Assembly (NCBI RefSeq): GCF_018837975.1
Contig: NZ_JAGSOY010000031.1
Coordinates: forward strand, 1-57,207
DNA length: 57,207 nucleotides
Source of the DNA: Zooshikella harenae
GTDB lineage: Bacteria > Pseudomonadota > Gammaproteobacteria > Pseudomonadales > Zooshikellaceae
Direction of reading: 5' to 3'
Shown here: piece after piece, positions 8,068 through 21,500 of the stretch
How the letters are laid out: each line of letters begins with the position of its first letter
Numbering within the stretch: position 1 is the stretch's first letter
The notes under the pieces: model-generated
What the model was told of the DNA's origin: nothing
The model's input: the letters and a program-made list of their open reading frames with translations, nothing else
The model's database searches: none
Program-made: the position numbers and the translations under genes

Positions 8068-11000
8068 ATGGCATACTCGTTTACTGAGAAAAAACGTATC
8101 CGTAAGGATTTCGGCAAGCTGCCGCATGTAATGGATATACCCTATCTCCTAGCAATCCAGTTGGATTCCTATCGCAAGTTTTTGCAATCGGGAGAAAGGG
8201 AAAGCCGCAAAGACTATGGCTTGCATGCCGCGTTCAAATCAGTCTTTCCAATTGTCAGTTATTCTGGCAACGCTGCATTGGAATACGTCAGTTATAAACT
8301 GGGAGAGCCGGCATTTGATGTTAAAGAGTGTCAGCTTAGAGGTATAACCTATGCAGTACCTTTAAGAGTAAAAGTTCGGTTGATTATTTATGATAAAGAG
8401 TCAGCCAACAAAGCGATAAAAGATATTAAAGAACAAGAAGTCTATATGGGAGAAATCCCATTAATGACGGATAACGGTACGTTTGTAATTAATGGTACTG
8501 AGCGAGTTATTGTTTCTCAGCTACACCGTTCTCCAGGCGTCTTTTTTGACCATGATAAAGGTAAAACACACTCTTCTGGAAAGTACCTCTATTCTGCCAG
8601 AGTTATTCCTTATCGTGGTTCATGGCTTGATTTCGAGTTTGATCCAAAAGACCTGTTGTATGTTCGTATAGACCGTCGTCGTAAATTGCCTGCGACAATA
8701 TTACTGCGTGCTCTTGGCTATACTGCTGAGCAAATTCTGGACATGTTCTTTGAAGCGACAACGTTTCATATGTCAGAGCAGGGTATCACATTTGAGTTAA
8801 TTGCTGATCGTCTTCGTGGTGAGGCAGCAACCTTCGATATTAAAGATACTGAAGGTAATGTAATAGTTGAAAGTGGTCGACGTATTACTGCCAAGCATAT
8901 TCGCCAGCTGCAAAAAGCAAATATTAAACACCTTGAAGCGCCGCTAGAATTTTTAATTGGCAAAGTGCTCGCTAAAGATTTGGTTAATCCTGCAACGGGT
9001 GAAATTATTGCGCCATGCAATGTTGAAATTACTGCAGATATCATTGAAAAAGCCGTTAATAACAACATTAAAGTAATCGAAGCTCTTTACATTAATGAGC
9101 TAGATAGCGGTCCTTATATTTCAGACACATTGAAAGCCGATAGTACTAATAGTCAGTTAGAAGCTTTAGTTGAAATTTATCGGATGATGCGTCCTGGTGA
9201 GCCACCTACTAAAGAAGCCGCTGAAGCACTTTTCGAAAACCTCTTTTTCGCTGCTGAGCGCTATGATTTGTCAGCGGTAGGTCGAATGAAGTTCAACCGT
9301 CGCTTAGGTCGTGGTGTTGATGAAGGCCCCGGTGTTCTGGATAACAATGACATTATTGATGTCATGGGATTGTTGGTCTCTATTCGAAATGGCAAAGGTG
9401 AAGTGGATGATATCGATCACCTTGGTAACCGTCGTATTCGAAGTGTAGGCGAGATGGCTGAGAACCAGTTCCGTGTAGGTTTGGTTCGTGTTGAGCGTGC
9501 AGTAAAAGAACGCTTAAGCATGGCTGAGTCAGAAGGTTTGATGCCACAGGACTTAATTAACGCAAAACCTGTTGCGGCGGCTATAAAAGAATTTTTTGGT
9601 TCTAGTCAGCTATCCCAGTTCATGGATCAGAATAACCCCCTGTCTGAGGTCACTCACAAGCGTCGGGTATCAGCGTTAGGCCCTGGTGGTCTTACTCGTG
9701 AGCGTGCAGGGTTTGAGGTTCGTGACGTACACCCAACTCACTATGGCCGTGTGTGTCCTATCGAAACACCTGAAGGTCCAAACATCGGCCTGATCAACTC
9801 GTTAGCAACTTATGCCCGGACTAATGCCTATGGCTTCCTTGAGAGTCCTTACCGAAAGGTTGTTGATGGCATTGTTACTGATGAAATTGAATATTTGTCA
9901 GCCATCGAAGAAGGTGAGTATGTTGTAGCACAGGCTAATGCTGAAGTTGATGAAGAGATGTGCCTGACAGATGCGCTTGTTAATGTGCGGCATCGTAATG
10001 AGTTTACCTTGATGCCCCCTGAAAACGTTAACTATATGGACGTTTCTCCTCGGCAGGTGGTATCAGCAGCAGCTTCTTTGATTCCATTCCTCGAGCATGA
10101 TGATGCTAACCGGGCGTTAATGGGATCAAACATGCAACGTCAGGCTGTGCCTACACTACTTGCAGAAAAGCCATTAGTGGGTACAGGTATGGAGCGTAAT
10201 GTTGCCAGTGACTCTGGTGTTTGTGTTATTGCGCGTCGTGGTGGTGTGGTTGAGTCGGTTGATGCGGGTCGTATCGTGATTCGTGTTAATCAGGATGAAA
10301 TCATCACAGGTGAAGCGGGTGTTGAAATATACAATCTAACCAAGTACACACGCTCAAACCAAAATACCTGTATTAATCAGCAGCCATTGGTGAAAACGGG
10401 TGATGTTATCAACCGTGGTGATATTTTAGCTGATGGACCCTCAGTTGACATGGGTGAATTGGCACTAGGCCAAAACATGCGTGTCGCGTTCATGCCTTGG
10501 AATGGTTACAACTTTGAGGATTCCATTCTTATCTCTGAGCGTGTGGTTCAAGAAGACCGTTTTACCACTATTCATATTCAAGAACTGACCTGCGTTGCAC
10601 GTGATACCAAGTTAGGGCCAGAAGAAATTACTTCTGATATTCCTAATGTGGGTGAAGGTGCACTCTCTAAGCTAGATGAATCTGGAATTGTTTATGTTGG
10701 TGCTGAAGTAGGCAGTGGTGACATTCTCGTTGGTAAAGTGACACCTAAAGGTGAAACTCAATTAACACCAGAAGAAAAACTATTACGTGCAATTTTTGGT
10801 GAGAAAGCATCTGATGTAAAAGATACATCATTGAGAGTGCCTACCAGTGTTAAAGGTACTGTTATTGATGTTCAGGTCTTTACGCGTGATGGTGTTGAAA
10901 AAGATCAGCGTGCTATCTCTATAGAAAAAGCTCAGCTTGATGAAGTCCGCAAAGACCTGAATGAAGAATTTCGTATTGTTGAACAGGCAACCTTTGAGCG

Positions 11001-12141
11001 GTTGCGTGTAGCGTTGATTGGGCAAGCCGCAGAAGGTGGTCCAAACTTGAAAAAAGGTGACGTTATATCTGACGCTTACCTTGACGAGCTTGAGCATAAG
11101 AACTGGTTTAAGTTGCGCATGGCTGATGATGCACTGAACGAGCAACTTGAAGCAGCTCAAAAGCAACTGCTAGAGCGTCGTGAGCAGCTAGATCAACGCT
11201 TTGAAGACAAAAAGAAAAAGCTGCAAAGTGGTGATGACCTGGCACCAGGCGTTTTGAAAATTGTTAAGGTGTATTTGGCAATTAAGCGTCGTATACAACC
11301 TGGCGATAAAATGGCGGGACGTCATGGTAACAAAGGTGTTATCTCCGTCATCATGCCTGTTGAAGATATGCCTTACGATGAAAACGGTACACCCGTTGAT
11401 ATCGTGCTTAACCCTCTAGGTGTACCTTCTCGGATGAACGTAGGGCAGATCCTGGAAACTCACCTTGGTCTAGCCGCTAAAGGTCTTGGTGAAAAAATTA
11501 ATCGTATGCTGGAAGCGCAACGTTCCATTGCTGAAATACGAGAATTTCTGGATCAAGTTTACAACGGAACTGGAGAAGGCCGTTATGAAGACCTCAACTC
11601 ACTAAGTGATGAAGAGGTTATTGAATTGGCTAAAAATCTCGAAAAAGGTGTGCCAATGGCAACTCCAGTTTTCGATGGTGCGAAAGAGAAAGAAATCAAG
11701 GCATTACTCCGGCTAGCTGATATGCCTGAATCAGGTCAAATGAGGTTAAGTGATGGGCGGACAGGTGACCTGTTTGATCGGCCAGTAACCGTCGGCTATA
11801 TGTACATGTTGAAACTGAATCACTTGGTTGATGACAAGATGCATGCTCGTTCAACAGGTTCTTATAGCCTTGTTACTCAGCAGCCATTGGGTGGTAAAGC
11901 TCAGTTTGGTGGTCAGCGCTTTGGAGAAATGGAGGTCTGGGCACTTGAAGCATATGGTGCTGCTTATACCCTTCAGGAAATGCTTACTGTGAAGTCTGAT
12001 GACGTAGCAGGTAGGACGAAGATGTATAAGAACATCGTTGACGGTGATCACCGAATGGAGGCTGGTATGCCCGAGTCGTTCAATGTACTGATTAAAGAAA
12101 TCCGTTCATTGGGCATCGATATCGAACTGGAAAGCGAATAA
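8068..12141 (+). CDS. rpoB: RNA polymerase beta subunit
   Basis: Catalytic-core subunit of RNA polymerase. At 1357 aa it is slightly longer than the E. coli protein (1342 aa). The rifampicin-binding cluster is visible at about 511-540, with [20 protein letters not shown] followed by the RVSALGPGG segment; residues commonly changed in resistance (S, Q, D, H, S, L) are wild type, so a rifampicin-sensitive enzyme is expected. The C-terminal switch and clamp segments such as [20 protein letters not shown] are intact. It forms one unit with rpoC, which follows after 57 bp. Confidence 0.99.
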   Translation: MAYSFTEKKRIRKDFGKLPHVMDIPYLLAIQLDSYRKFLQSGERESRKDYGLHAAFKSVFPIVSYSGNAALEYVSYKLGEPAFDVKECQLRGITYAVPLRVKVRLIIYDKESANKAIKDIKEQEVYMGEIPLMTDNGTFVINGTERVIVSQLHRSPGVFFDHDKGKTHSSGKYLYSARVIPYRGSWLDFEFDPKDLLYVRIDRRRKLPATILLRALGYTAEQILDMFFEATTFHMSEQGITFELIADRLRGEAATFDIKDTEGNVIVESGRRITAKHIRQLQKANIKHLEAPLEFLIGKVLAKDLVNPATGEIIAPCNVEITADIIEKAVNNNIKVIEALYINELDSGPYISDTLKADSTNSQLEALVEIYRMMRPGEPPTKEAAEALFENLFFAAERYDLSAVGRMKFNRRLGRGVDEGPGVLDNNDIIDVMGLLVSIRNGKGEVDDIDHLGNRRIRSVGEMAENQFRVGLVRVERAVKERLSMAESEGLMPQDLINAKPVAAAIKEFFGSSQLSQFMDQNNPLSEVTHKRRVSALGPGGLTRERAGFEVRDVHPTHYGRVCPIETPEGPNIGLINSLATYARTNAYGFLESPYRKVVDGIVTDEIEYLSAIEEGEYVVAQANAEVDEEMCLTDALVNVRHRNEFTLMPPENVNYMDVSPRQVVSAAASLIPFLEHDDANRALMGSNMQRQAVPTLLAEKPLVGTGMERNVASDSGVCVIARRGGVVESVDAGRIVIRVNQDEIITGEAGVEIYNLTKYTRSNQNTCINQQPLVKTGDVINRGDILADGPSVDMGELALGQNMRVAFMPWNGYNFEDSILISERVVQEDRFTTIHIQELTCVARDTKLGPEEITSDIPNVGEGALSKLDESGIVYVGAEVGSGDILVGKVTPKGETQLTPEEKLLRAIFGEKASDVKDTSLRVPTSVKGTVIDVQVFTRDGVEKDQRAISIEKAQLDEVRKDLNEEFRIVEQATFERLRVALIGQAAEGGPNLKKGDVISDAYLDELEHKNWFKLRMADDALNEQLEAAQKQLLERREQLDQRFEDKKKKLQSGDDLAPGVLKIVKVYLAIKRRIQPGDKMAGRHGNKGVISVIMPVEDMPYDENGTPVDIVLNPLGVPSRMNVGQILETHLGLAAKGLGEKINRMLEAQRSIAEIREFLDQVYNGTGEGRYEDLNSLSDEEVIELAKNLEKGVPMATPVFDGAKEKEIKALLRLADMPESGQMRLSDGRTGDLFDRPVTVGYMYMLKLNHLVDDKMHARSTGSYSLVTQQPLGGKAQFGGQRFGEMEVWALEAYGAAYTLQEMLTVKSDDVAGRTKMYKNIVDGDHRMEAGMPESFNVLIKEIRSLGIDIELESE

Positions 12142-12198
12142 CGTTAGCTGGCTTATAGCTATGGGAGGCTTAGCCTCCCTCAGCGAGGAGAGAGGACC

Positions 12199-15100
12199 TT
12201 GAAAGACTTACTTAACCTTCTCAAACAAGGGCAATCTGAAGAATTTGATTCCATTCGTATCGGCTTGTCATCACCAGAGATGATTCGGTCATGGTCATAC
12301 GGTGAAGTCAAGAAACCAGAGACGATCAACTATCGTACCTTCAAGCCCGAACGTGATGGTTTGTTCTGTGCCAAAATCTTTGGCCCTGTTAAAGATTATG
12401 AGTGTTTATGCGGAAAGTACAAACGCTTAAAGCATCGTGGTGTTATTTGTGAAAAGTGTGGTGTAGAAGTAGCCCTGGCAAAAGTACGCCGTGAGCGAAT
12501 GGGGCATATTGAACTAGCTAGCCCAGTTGCACATATTTGGTTCCTTAAGTCGTTACCTTCCCGTATTGGCTTAATGCTGGATATGACCCTGCGTGATATT
12601 GAGCGTGTGCTTTACTTTGAGTCTTATGTGGTGATTGATCCAGGTATGACGACGCTGGATAAAGGTCAATTGCTCAATGATGAGGAGTACTACGAAGCAC
12701 TTGAAGAGTTTGGTGATGATTTTGATGCGCGTATGGGTGCTGAAGCTATTCAGGCAATTTTGAAAGAAATTGACCTTGAAACAGAAGTTGGCCAGCTACG
12801 TGAAGAAATTCCAAATACAAACTCTGAAACCAAGATAAAGAAGCTCACCAAGCGTTTGAAGCTAATGGAAGCTTTCTACCATTCAGGTAACAACCCTGAG
12901 TGGATGATTTTAGAGGTATTACCTGTACTACCACCTGATTTGCGTCCATTGGTTCCTTTGGATGGTGGTCGTTTTGCTACATCTGATTTGAATGACCTTT
13001 ATCGTCGAGTGATCAACCGTAACAACCGTCTGAAGCGTCTGCTTGATCTGAGTGCGCCTGATATTATTGTGCGTAACGAGAAGCGTATGCTTCAAGAGGC
13101 AGTGGATGCGTTGCTAGATAATGGTCGTCGTGGTCGCGCAATTACAGGTTCAAACAAGCGACCTTTGAAGTCCTTGGCTGACATGATTAAAGGTAAGCAA
13201 GGTCGTTTCCGTCAGAACCTGCTAGGTAAACGGGTAGACTACTCTGGCCGTTCGGTTATTGTGGTAGGTCCTACTTTACGTTTGCACCAGTGTGGACTGC
13301 CTAAAAAAATGGCGCTTGAGCTATTCAAACCATTTATTTTTGGCAAGCTTGAACATCGTGGTTTGGCTACAACTATTAAAGCTGCAAAGAAAATGGTTGA
13401 GCGTGAGACTGCAGAAGTCTGGGATATTCTAGCGGAAGTCATTCGTGAGCATCCCGTGCTACTTAACCGTGCACCGACTTTGCACCGTTTGGGTATCCAA
13501 GCGTTTGAGCCAGTGTTGATTGAAGGTAAAGCTATCCAGCTACACCCATTAGTTTGTGCGGCCTATAATGCTGACTTTGACGGTGACCAGATGGCTGTTC
13601 ATGTGCCATTGACACTTGAAGCCCAGCTTGAAGCTCGTGCTTTAATGATGTCCACCAACAATATTCTGGCACCTGCGAATGGTGAGCCTATTATTGTACC
13701 TTCTCAGGATGTGGTTCTAGGTCTTTACTATATGACCCGTGACGCAATCAACGTTCCTGGTGAGGGCATGGCGTTTGCGGATATTCGTGAAGTCCACCGT
13801 GCTTACCGTGCAGGAAAAGTAGATTTGCATGCCAAGGTTAAAGTGCGTATCAGTGAAGTGAATAAGGATCATGATGGTAATGAAACCAGCAGAACCTTAA
13901 TCGCAGATACAACTGTTGGTCGTGCGCTGTTATTTGATGTTTGTCCAAAAGGAATTCCTTTTGAGCTTGTTAACCAAGCAATGGTCAAGAAGGCCATTTC
14001 TCGATTAATTAACACCTGCTATCGCAATGTTGGCTTGAAGGAAACCGTTATTTTTGCTGACCAGCTAATGTATACCGGCTTTCACTTTGCCACAATTTCT
14101 GGAAGCTCTATTGGTGTAAATGACTTTGAGATACCAAAAGAGAAGGTGGATATAATTGAAGCCGCAAACCGTGAAGTAGAAGAAATCGAAAATCAATTTG
14201 CTTCAGGTTTGGTAACTCAAGGTGAGAAATACAACAAAGTGATTGATATTTGGTCTCGAGCCAATGAGTTGGTAGCCAAGAAAATGATGGAAAGCTTGGG
14301 TACTGATTTGGTTGTTGACCGAGAAGGTAAAGAAGTTGGTCAACCATCATTTAACTCAGTTTACATGATGGCCGATTCTGGAGCTCGGGGTAGTGCTGCT
14401 CAGATACGTCAGCTAGCAGGTATGCGGGGTTTGATGGCTAAGCCAGATGGCTCGATTATCGAAACGCCAATTACAGCAAACTTCCGTGAAGGGTTGGATG
14501 TATTACAGTACTTTATTTCGACTCACGGTGCGCGTAAAGGTCTGGCAGATACAGCGTTAAAAACAGCAAACTCAGGTTACTTAACGCGTCGTCTGGTTGA
14601 TGTTGCACAAGATTTGGTTGTGACTGGGGTTGATTGCGGCACTGAAGAAGGCTTGCATATGGCGCCTCATATTGAAGGCGGTGATGTTGTTGAGCCATTA
14701 GGTGAACGTATTCTTGGGCGGGTTGTTGCGCGAGATGTGGTCCGCCCAGGAACAACCAGTGATATTGCAGTTCCTGCAGGAACACTTATTGATGAGCGCT
14801 GGGTTGAACGCCTTGAAAACTTAAATGTTGATGAGGTTATTGTTCGATCTCCAATCACTTGTGAAACGCGTTATGGTGTATGTGGCAAGTGCTATGGTCG
14901 TGATCTTGGTCGTGGTCATTTGGTTAATGTGGGTGAAGCTGTTGGTGTTATCGCGGCTCAGTCAATTGGTGAGCCAGGTACACAGTTGACGATGCGTACT
15001 TTCCATATCGGTGGTGCGGCATCTAGAACCTCTGCAACTGACAGTGTTCAAGTCAAAAATAAAGGTAAAATCAGGTTGCACAACCTGAAGTCTGTAGAGC

Positions 15101-16413
15101 GTACAGATGGTACTTTGGTTGCCGTATCTCGCTCTGGTGAATTGGCTGTTGCTGATGAATTTGGCCGTGAGCGTGAGCGTTATAAGCTACCTTATGGTGC
15201 AATGCTTTCTGTGAAAGATGGCAGCGACATTGAACCAGGCCAGATTGTTGCTAAGTGGGATCCACATACTCACCCAATTATCACTGAAGTGGGTGGAACT
15301 GTGTCGTTCTCAGGAATGGAAGACGGTATCACCATCAAGCGTCAGACAGATGAACTGACAGGACTTTCTAATATAGAGGTTATTGATCCTAAAGATCGTC
15401 CAACAGCTGGTAAAGATATTCGTCCAGCAGTAATGTTGCTTGATAGTGCTGGTAATGAGATTAAGTTCCCTAACTCAGACATGCCAGTTCAATACTTCCT
15501 GCCTGCAAGTGCATTATTGAATTTAACTGATAATGCAAAAGTAGAAATAGGGGATGTTATTGCGCGGATCCCACAAGCCAGCTCGGGTAACAAAGATATC
15601 ACAGGTGGTTTGCCTCGGGTTGCGGACTTGTTTGAGGCGCGGAAGCCAAAAGAGTCAGCTATCTTGGCTGAAATTAGTGGAACAATCAGTTTTGGTAAAG
15701 AAACCAAGGGTAAAAAACGTTTGGTTATTTCTCCACCTGATGGTAACGATAATCATGAGGAACTCATTCCAAAGTGGCGTCAGCTTAATGTGTTTGAAGG
15801 TGAGCAGGTGGCACGTGGTGAGGTAATCGCTGATGGTCCTGCGAATCCACATGATATCCTTCGTTTACAAGGTGTGAGCGCACTGGCTAAGTACATTGTC
15901 AATGAAATTCAAGACGTTTACCGTTTGCAGGGTGTAAAAATCAATGATAAGCACATTGAAACCATTCTGCGGCAAATGTTGAGAAAGATTGAAGTGGCTG
16001 ATGCTGGAGACTCTGATCTGATCAAAGGTGAGCAGTTAGAGTTTACTCATGTACAGGAAGTTAACGAAGCGCTTGCAGCTGAGAATAAGTTTCCGGCTAA
16101 GTTTGAGCGCGTATTGCTAGGTATAACCAAAGCATCGTTGGCAACAGAGTCCTTTATTTCTGCTGCATCTTTCCAGGAAACTACTAGGGTTCTGACAGAA
16201 GCGGCAGTAACTGGTAAGCAGGATCACTTAAGAGGCCTAAAAGAAAATGTTGTGGTAGGTCGATTGATTCCTGCGGGTACTGGACTAGCTTATCATAGTG
16301 AGCGTAAGCGTAAGCGTGATCAAGCTTTAGCCAAAGCAACCACAACAAGTAAAGTCAGTGCGAGTGATGTAGAACAAGCCTTGAGTGAAGCATTGAACTC
16401 TGGTAACTCCTAA
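12199..16413 (+). CDS. rpoC: RNA polymerase beta' subunit
   Basis: Largest RNA polymerase subunit, carrying the active-site magnesium. Residues 457-464 are NADFDGDQ with the three catalytic aspartates. The N-terminal zinc ribbon ([20 protein letters not shown], about 70-89) and the second zinc site ([11 protein letters not shown], about 815-825) are present. The start is TTG at 12199, giving the family-typical (L/M)KDLLNLLKQ beginning; GAGGAGAGAGGA just upstream is the ribosome-binding site and supports this rare start. Length 1404 aa against 1407 in E. coli. An intrinsic terminator follows about 90 bp downstream. Confidence 0.99.
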   Translation: MKDLLNLLKQGQSEEFDSIRIGLSSPEMIRSWSYGEVKKPETINYRTFKPERDGLFCAKIFGPVKDYECLCGKYKRLKHRGVICEKCGVEVALAKVRRERMGHIELASPVAHIWFLKSLPSRIGLMLDMTLRDIERVLYFESYVVIDPGMTTLDKGQLLNDEEYYEALEEFGDDFDARMGAEAIQAILKEIDLETEVGQLREEIPNTNSETKIKKLTKRLKLMEAFYHSGNNPEWMILEVLPVLPPDLRPLVPLDGGRFATSDLNDLYRRVINRNNRLKRLLDLSAPDIIVRNEKRMLQEAVDALLDNGRRGRAITGSNKRPLKSLADMIKGKQGRFRQNLLGKRVDYSGRSVIVVGPTLRLHQCGLPKKMALELFKPFIFGKLEHRGLATTIKAAKKMVERETAEVWDILAEVIREHPVLLNRAPTLHRLGIQAFEPVLIEGKAIQLHPLVCAAYNADFDGDQMAVHVPLTLEAQLEARALMMSTNNILAPANGEPIIVPSQDVVLGLYYMTRDAINVPGEGMAFADIREVHRAYRAGKVDLHAKVKVRISEVNKDHDGNETSRTLIADTTVGRALLFDVCPKGIPFELVNQAMVKKAISRLINTCYRNVGLKETVIFADQLMYTGFHFATISGSSIGVNDFEIPKEKVDIIEAANREVEEIENQFASGLVTQGEKYNKVIDIWSRANELVAKKMMESLGTDLVVDREGKEVGQPSFNSVYMMADSGARGSAAQIRQLAGMRGLMAKPDGSIIETPITANFREGLDVLQYFISTHGARKGLADTALKTANSGYLTRRLVDVAQDLVVTGVDCGTEEGLHMAPHIEGGDVVEPLGERILGRVVARDVVRPGTTSDIAVPAGTLIDERWVERLENLNVDEVIVRSPITCETRYGVCGKCYGRDLGRGHLVNVGEAVGVIAAQSIGEPGTQLTMRTFHIGGAASRTSATDSVQVKNKGKIRLHNLKSVERTDGTLVAVSRSGELAVADEFGRERERYKLPYGAMLSVKDGSDIEPGQIVAKWDPHTHPIITEVGGTVSFSGMEDGITIKRQTDELTGLSNIEVIDPKDRPTAGKDIRPAVMLLDSAGNEIKFPNSDMPVQYFLPASALLNLTDNAKVEIGDVIARIPQASSGNKDITGGLPRVADLFEARKPKESAILAEISGTISFGKETKGKKRLVISPPDGNDNHEELIPKWRQLNVFEGEQVARGEVIADGPANPHDILRLQGVSALAKYIVNEIQDVYRLQGVKINDKHIETILRQMLRKIEVADAGDSDLIKGEQLEFTHVQEVNEALAAENKFPAKFERVLLGITKASLATESFISAASFQETTRVLTEAAVTGKQDHLRGLKENVVVGRLIPAGTGLAYHSERKRKRDQALAKATTTSKVSASDVEQALSEALNSGNS

Positions 16414-16464
16414 TCACCTGTTACGGATATGCGACATGTTGACAGTTCCCTTGTGAGCTGTCAC

Positions 16465-16493
16465 TTGACTCGCACCTACTTGACTTTTACAAT
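16465..16493 (+). promoter_or_regulatory. Promoter of the str operon (rpsL-rpsG-fusA-tufA)
   Basis: TTGACT (16465-16470), a 17 bp spacer and TACAAT (16488-16493); each hexamer is one base from consensus, with TTCGCG after the -10. The start would be near 16500, only a few bases before the terminator hairpin at 16505. Confidence 0.7.
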
Positions 16494-16504
16494 TTCGCGT
16501 CCTT

Positions 16505-16535
16505 AAAAAGGCGGGTCTATCACCTGCTTTTTTTT
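16505..16535 (+). terminator. Intrinsic terminator after rpoC, at the start of the str leader
   Basis: Stem GCGGGT/ACCTGC (one G-U pair) with a five-base loop, extended by five A-U pairs plus one G-U pair, followed by eight T in total. It is the best terminator for the rpoBC transcript, but it also lies just downstream of the predicted str promoter and so could act as an attenuator for rpsL. Confidence 0.75.
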
Positions 16536-16577
16536 GGTTCTTTATTATCCATTAGTTAGTAATTGGAGTTTGCATCC

Positions 16578-16949
16578 ATGGCTACTATTAACCAGTTGGT
16601 TCGTAAGCCTCGCAAACGCAAAGTCGCTAAAAGTGACGTACCTGCGCTACAGGGTTGTCCTCAGCGTCGTGGCGTTTGTACACGTGTTTATACGACCACT
16701 CCTAAGAAGCCTAACTCAGCGCTTCGTAAGGTATGTCGTGTTAGATTGACCAACGGATTTGAAGTGACTTCCTACATTGGTGGGGAAGGTCATAACTTGC
16801 AAGAGCACAGTGTTGTGCTAATCCGTGGTGGACGGGTAAAAGACTTGCCAGGTGTGCGTTATCACACTGTACGTGGCAGCTTGGATACCCAAGGTGTTAA
16901 TGATCGTAAGCAAGGCCGTTCTAAGTACGGTACTAAACGTCCTAAATAA
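16578..16949 (+). CDS. rpsL: 30S ribosomal protein S12
   Basis: Decoding-centre protein. The start at 16578 gives [15 protein letters not shown], the family N terminus; an in-frame ATG 15 bp upstream is rejected. The streptomycin-related segments PKKPNS (around Lys43) and GGRVKDLPG (around Lys88) are wild type, so no streptomycin-resistance allele is seen. Length is 123 aa, as in the family. First gene of the str operon; rpsG follows after a 152 bp spacer. Confidence 0.98.
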   Translation: MATINQLVRKPRKRKVAKSDVPALQGCPQRRGVCTRVYTTTPKKPNSALRKVCRVRLTNGFEVTSYIGGEGHNLQEHSVVLIRGGRVKDLPGVRYHTVRGSLDTQGVNDRKQGRSKYGTKRPK

Positions 16950-17575
<626 letters not shown>

Positions 17576-17593
17576 TGATCAGAGGATAGTGTC

Positions 17594-19687
17594 GTGGCTC
17601 GAAAAACCCCTATTAGTCGCTACCGTAATATCGGTATTTGTGCGCACGTAGACGCAGGTAAAACGACGACTACTGAACGAGTGCTGTTTTATACAGGTCT
17701 CTCTCATAAAATTGGTGAAGTGCATGATGGCGCTGCGACCATGGACTGGATGGCGCAGGAGCAGGAGCGTGGTATTACCATTACTTCAGCTGCAACAACC
17801 TGTTTCTGGCAGGGGATGAATAAGCAGTTTAGTGAGCACCGCGTTAACATCATTGATACTCCTGGGCACGTTGACTTCACAATTGAAGTAGAGCGTTCTT
17901 TGCGCGTGCTTGATGGTGCTGTAGTGGTGCTTTGTGGTTCGTCTGGTGTTCAACCACAAACTGAAACAGTATGGCGTCAAGCGAATAAATATCATGTACC
18001 ACGTATGGTCTTCGTAAATAAGATGGACCGTGCGGGCGCTGATTTCTTTATGGTTGTTGATCAGCTGAAAGAGCGTCTAGGTGCTAATGCTGTACCAATT
18101 CAAATTAATATTGGTGCAGAAGATGAATTCAAAGGTGTTGTTGATTTGCTTCTTATGAAAGCCATTATGTGGAATGAAGCAGATCAAGGCATGACTTACC
18201 AGCTAGAAGACATTCCTGCGGACTTGCAAGGTGTTGCTGCTGAATGGCGTGAAAAAATGCTTGAAAATGCTGCTGAAGCATCTGATGAGCTGATGGAAAA
18301 ATACCTTGAAGAGGGTGATCTTTCAGTTGAAGAAATCAAGCAAGGTCTTCGTCAGCGTACTCTAGACAATGAAATTGTTCTGGTTACTTGTGGCTCAGCA
18401 TTTAAGAACAAAGGTGTTCAAGCTGTACTTGACGCTGTTATTGAGTATCTACCATCGCCTACAGAAGTTAAGGCAATTGAAGGTACGCTTGATGACGATG
18501 AAACAGTAGAAACGCGTGAAGCTGATGATAATGCACCTTTTGCTGCATTGGCATTTAAGATTGCAACTGACCCATTTGTGGGTACATTGACATTCGTGCG
18601 AGTTTACTCTGGTAAGCTTTCTTCTGGCGACTCAGTTTTTAATCCAGTCAAGCGCAAAAAAGAGCGTGTTGGCCGGATGGTGCAAATGCACTCAAATAAC
18701 CGCCAAGAAATTAAAGAAGTATTAGCAGGTGATATTGCTGCGCTTATTGGTATGAAGGATGTCACCACGGGTGATACGCTTTGCGCTCAAGACAGTATTA
18801 TTACTTTGGAAAGAATGGAATTTCCTGATCCTGTTATCTCTGTGGCTGTTGAGCCTAAGTCTAAGGCTGACCAAGAGAAAATGGGTATAGCGTTAGGTAA
18901 GCTTGCTCAGGAAGATCCATCTTTCCGTGTTGAGACAGATGAAGAGTCTGGCCAAACAATCATTTCCGGCATGGGTGAGTTACATCTGGATATTATCGTT
19001 GACCGGATGAGACGTGAATTCAATGTTGAGGCGAACATCGGTAAACCTCAGGTTGCTTATCGCGAAGCATTACGTAGCACTGTTAATGCTGATCACAAGT
19101 TTGCTCGTCAGTCTGGTGGTCGTGGTCAGTATGGACACGTAGTGATTGAGTTTTCACCTTCTGAACAAGAAGGTTTGGAGTTTGTCAACGAAATCGTTGG
19201 TGGTGTTATTCCAAAAGAATACATTCCAGCTGTGCAAAAAGGGATTGATGAGCAGATGAAAAACGGTGTTATTGCCGGTTATCCGCTGCTTAACCTGAAA
19301 GCTCGCCTATATGATGGCTCTTATCATGACGTTGACTCCAGTGAGATGGCGTTTAAAATCGCTGCTTCTCAGGCGCTGAAAAAATATGCACCTCAAGCAC
19401 AGCCAGTGCTACTTGAACCGGTAATGAAGGTTGAAGTAGTAACGCCTGAAGACTACATGGGGGATGTCATGGGTGACTTGAACCGTCGTCGAGGTTTGGT
19501 TCAAGGTATGGATGACTCTTCTTCAGGTAAAGTGATTCGTGCAGAAGTGCCTCTGGGAGAAATGTTTGGTTACGCTACAGACCTTCGCTCTGCGACACAA
19601 GGTCGTGCAACCTACTCCATGGAGTTTGAAAAATACGCTGAAGCGCCTACCAGTGTTGCTGAGGCAGTAATTAAGAGCAAAGGTTAA
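17594..19687 (+). CDS. fusA: Elongation factor G
   Basis: Ribosomal translocase GTPase. G motifs are AHVDAGKT (17-24), DTPGH (88-92) and NKMD (142-145), followed by domains II-V with [12 protein letters not shown] in domain IV; 697 aa. The start codon is GTG at 17594, preceded by AGAGGATAG, and it gives the family N terminus [14 protein letters not shown]. It sits in the str operon, 34 bp before tufA. This is the classical FusA, not the divergent FusA2/EF-G2 paralogue, as judged from its position and conserved motifs. Confidence 0.98.
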   Translation: MARKTPISRYRNIGICAHVDAGKTTTTERVLFYTGLSHKIGEVHDGAATMDWMAQEQERGITITSAATTCFWQGMNKQFSEHRVNIIDTPGHVDFTIEVERSLRVLDGAVVVLCGSSGVQPQTETVWRQANKYHVPRMVFVNKMDRAGADFFMVVDQLKERLGANAVPIQINIGAEDEFKGVVDLLLMKAIMWNEADQGMTYQLEDIPADLQGVAAEWREKMLENAAEASDELMEKYLEEGDLSVEEIKQGLRQRTLDNEIVLVTCGSAFKNKGVQAVLDAVIEYLPSPTEVKAIEGTLDDDETVETREADDNAPFAALAFKIATDPFVGTLTFVRVYSGKLSSGDSVFNPVKRKKERVGRMVQMHSNNRQEIKEVLAGDIAALIGMKDVTTGDTLCAQDSIITLERMEFPDPVISVAVEPKSKADQEKMGIALGKLAQEDPSFRVETDEESGQTIISGMGELHLDIIVDRMRREFNVEANIGKPQVAYREALRSTVNADHKFARQSGGRGQYGHVVIEFSPSEQEGLEFVNEIVGGVIPKEYIPAVQKGIDEQMKNGVIAGYPLLNLKARLYDGSYHDVDSSEMAFKIAASQALKKYAPQAQPVLLEPVMKVEVVTPEDYMGDVMGDLNRRRGLVQGMDDSSSGKVIRAEVPLGEMFGYATDLRSATQGRATYSMEFEKYAEAPTSVAEAVIKSKG

Positions 19688-19721
19688 TCAATCTAATTCT
19701 GATAAGAAGGTATAACTCACA

Positions 19722-20915
19722 ATGGCTAAAGCTAAGTTTGAACGTAATAAGCCACACGTTAACGTAGGTACAATTGGTCACGTTGACCACGGTAAAACTA
19801 CATTGACAGCAGCCCTGACTCGCGTATGTGCTGAAGTATGGGGTGGTGAAGTTAAAGCGTTTGACCAAATCGATAACGCACCTGAAGAGCGTGAGCGTGG
19901 TATCACAATCTCAACAGCACACGTTGAGTATGATTCTCCAAGCCGCCACTATGCACACGTAGATTGCCCCGGACACGCTGACTACGTTAAGAACATGATA
20001 ACTGGTGCTGCACAGATGGACGGAGCGATTCTGGTTTGCTCTGCTGCTGACGGCCCCATGCCTCAAACACGCGAGCACATCCTGTTGTCTCGTCAGGTAG
20101 GCGTACCTTACATCGTTGTGTTCCTAAATAAAGCGGACATGGTTGATGATGAAGAGTTGTTAGAGCTGGTTGAAATGGAAGTACGTGAACTGTTGAGCGA
20201 ATATGAGTTCCCAGGCGACGATACTCCAATCATCACTGGTTCTGCGTTGATGGCGTTGGAAGGTAAAGACGACAACGAAATGGGTGTTTCTGCAGTGAAA
20301 AAACTAGTAGAAACATTGGATGAGTATATCCCTCAGCCAGAGCGTGCGATTGATCAGCCTTTCTTGATGCCAATCGAGGACGTATTCTCAATTTCTGGTC
20401 GTGGTACTGTAGTAACAGGCCGTGTTGAGCGTGGTATTGTTAAAGTAGGTGATGAAGTAGAAATTATTGGTCTACGTGACACCACTAAAACTACCGTAAC
20501 AGGTGTTGAAATGTTCCGTAAGCTGCTTGACGAAGGTCGTGCAGGTGAGAACGTTGGTGCCTTATTACGTGGTACTAAGCGTGATGATGTAGAGCGTGGT
20601 CAAGTATTAGCTATACCAGGTTCTATTACACCACACACTAAGTTTGAATCAGAAGTTTACGTGCTGAGCAAAGAAGAAGGTGGACGTCATACTCCATTCT
20701 TCAAAGGCTACCGTCCACAGTTCTACTTCCGTACAACTGACGTGACTGGTGCATGTGAGTTGCCAGAAGGTGTTGAGATGGTAATGCCAGGTGACAACGT
20801 GCAAATGAAAGTAACATTGATTGCACCAATTGCGATGGAAGACGGGCTACGCTTTGCGATTCGTGAAGGTGGCCGTACTGTTGGTGCGGGTGTTGTTGCT
20901 AAGATTATCGAATAA
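19722..20915 (+). CDS. tufA: Elongation factor Tu, copy 2 (TufA)
   Basis: Second EF-Tu gene, last in the str operon, encoding a 397 aa protein identical to that of the copy at 3110. It has the same GTPase motifs (GHVDHGKT 19-26, DCPGH 81-85, NKAD 136-139). At DNA level it matches the other copy without a difference between 19779 and 20899; silent changes occur only in the first 57 bp and at two sites near the stop. Flanking sequences are unrelated. The two copies give EF-Tu the high output needed in fast growth and form a recombination target about 16.6 kb apart in direct orientation. Confidence 0.98.
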   Translation: MAKAKFERNKPHVNVGTIGHVDHGKTTLTAALTRVCAEVWGGEVKAFDQIDNAPEERERGITISTAHVEYDSPSRHYAHVDCPGHADYVKNMITGAAQMDGAILVCSAADGPMPQTREHILLSRQVGVPYIVVFLNKADMVDDEELLELVEMEVRELLSEYEFPGDDTPIITGSALMALEGKDDNEMGVSAVKKLVETLDEYIPQPERAIDQPFLMPIEDVFSISGRGTVVTGRVERGIVKVGDEVEIIGLRDTTKTTVTGVEMFRKLLDEGRAGENVGALLRGTKRDDVERGQVLAIPGSITPHTKFESEVYVLSKEEGGRHTPFFKGYRPQFYFRTTDVTGACELPEGVEMVMPGDNVQMKVTLIAPIAMEDGLRFAIREGGRTVGAGVVAKIIE

Positions 20916-20944
20916 CAACACTACTTTTTAATAGTAAAAAATCT

Positions 20945-20977
20945 ATAAGAGGCTCCGCCAAGGGTGGGGCCTCTTAT
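20945..20977 (+). terminator. str operon terminator hairpin
   Basis: A 15 bp stem (ATAAGAGGCTCCGCC with GGTGGGGCCTCTTAT, including two G-U pairs) and a three-base AAG loop. There is no T-tract on the + strand after it, so termination may be Rho-assisted or the hairpin may protect the mRNA 3' end. The S10 promoter begins 10 bp later. Confidence 0.7.
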
Positions 20978-20986
20978 CGTGTATGC

Positions 20987-21015
20987 TTGACAGAGTGATG
21001 TTGCGAAAGTAGAAT
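20987..21015 (+). promoter_or_regulatory. Promoter of the S10 operon
   Basis: Perfect -35 TTGACA (20987-20992), 17 bp spacer, and -10 TAGAAT (21010-21015, one base off). The predicted start near 21022 gives a leader of only about 60 nt before rpsJ. Confidence 0.8.
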
Positions 21016-21082
21016 TTTGCCTCCTTTTGCTATGACAACATCGTGTGTCTAGTGTAGTTCTTTATTCTGGAGTTTTGATCAA

Positions 21083-21394
21083 ATGCAAAGTCAGCAAATC
21101 CGTATTCGTTTGAAAGCGTTTGATCACCGCCTGATAGATGTCTCCACCCAGGAAATTGTTGAAACAGCAAAGCGTACTGGGGCCCAGGTGCGTGGTCCGA
21201 TCCCATTGCCTACGAAAAAAGAGCGCTTTACTGTGCTCATTTCTCCTCACGTGAATAAAGACGCGCGTGACCAATATGAAATTCGCACCCACAAGCGACT
21301 TTTAGATATCGTTGAACCAACTGATAAGACTGTTGATGCACTGATGAAGCTGGACTTGGCTGCTGGTGTAGAAGTTCAAATCAGTCTGGGTTAA
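21083..21394 (+). CDS. rpsJ: 30S ribosomal protein S10
   Basis: Head protein of the 30S subunit and, as NusE, the partner of NusG and NusB in transcription antitermination. 103 aa with the conserved [14 protein letters not shown] and [26 protein letters not shown] segments. First gene of the S10 operon; rplC follows after a spacer of about 106 bp, longer than is usual inside the operon. Confidence 0.98.
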   Translation: MQSQQIRIRLKAFDHRLIDVSTQEIVETAKRTGAQVRGPIPLPTKKERFTVLISPHVNKDARDQYEIRTHKRLLDIVEPTDKTVDALMKLDLAAGVEVQISLG

Positions 21395-21500
21395 CCACGG
21401 AACATCGGGTGTACATTCCACTGGGTGCGCAACTTAGTGTAACGCTCTGAAATGGGTGGCCATAGTGGGTAATAGCCCCGTACACATGAGAGGTTTAATC

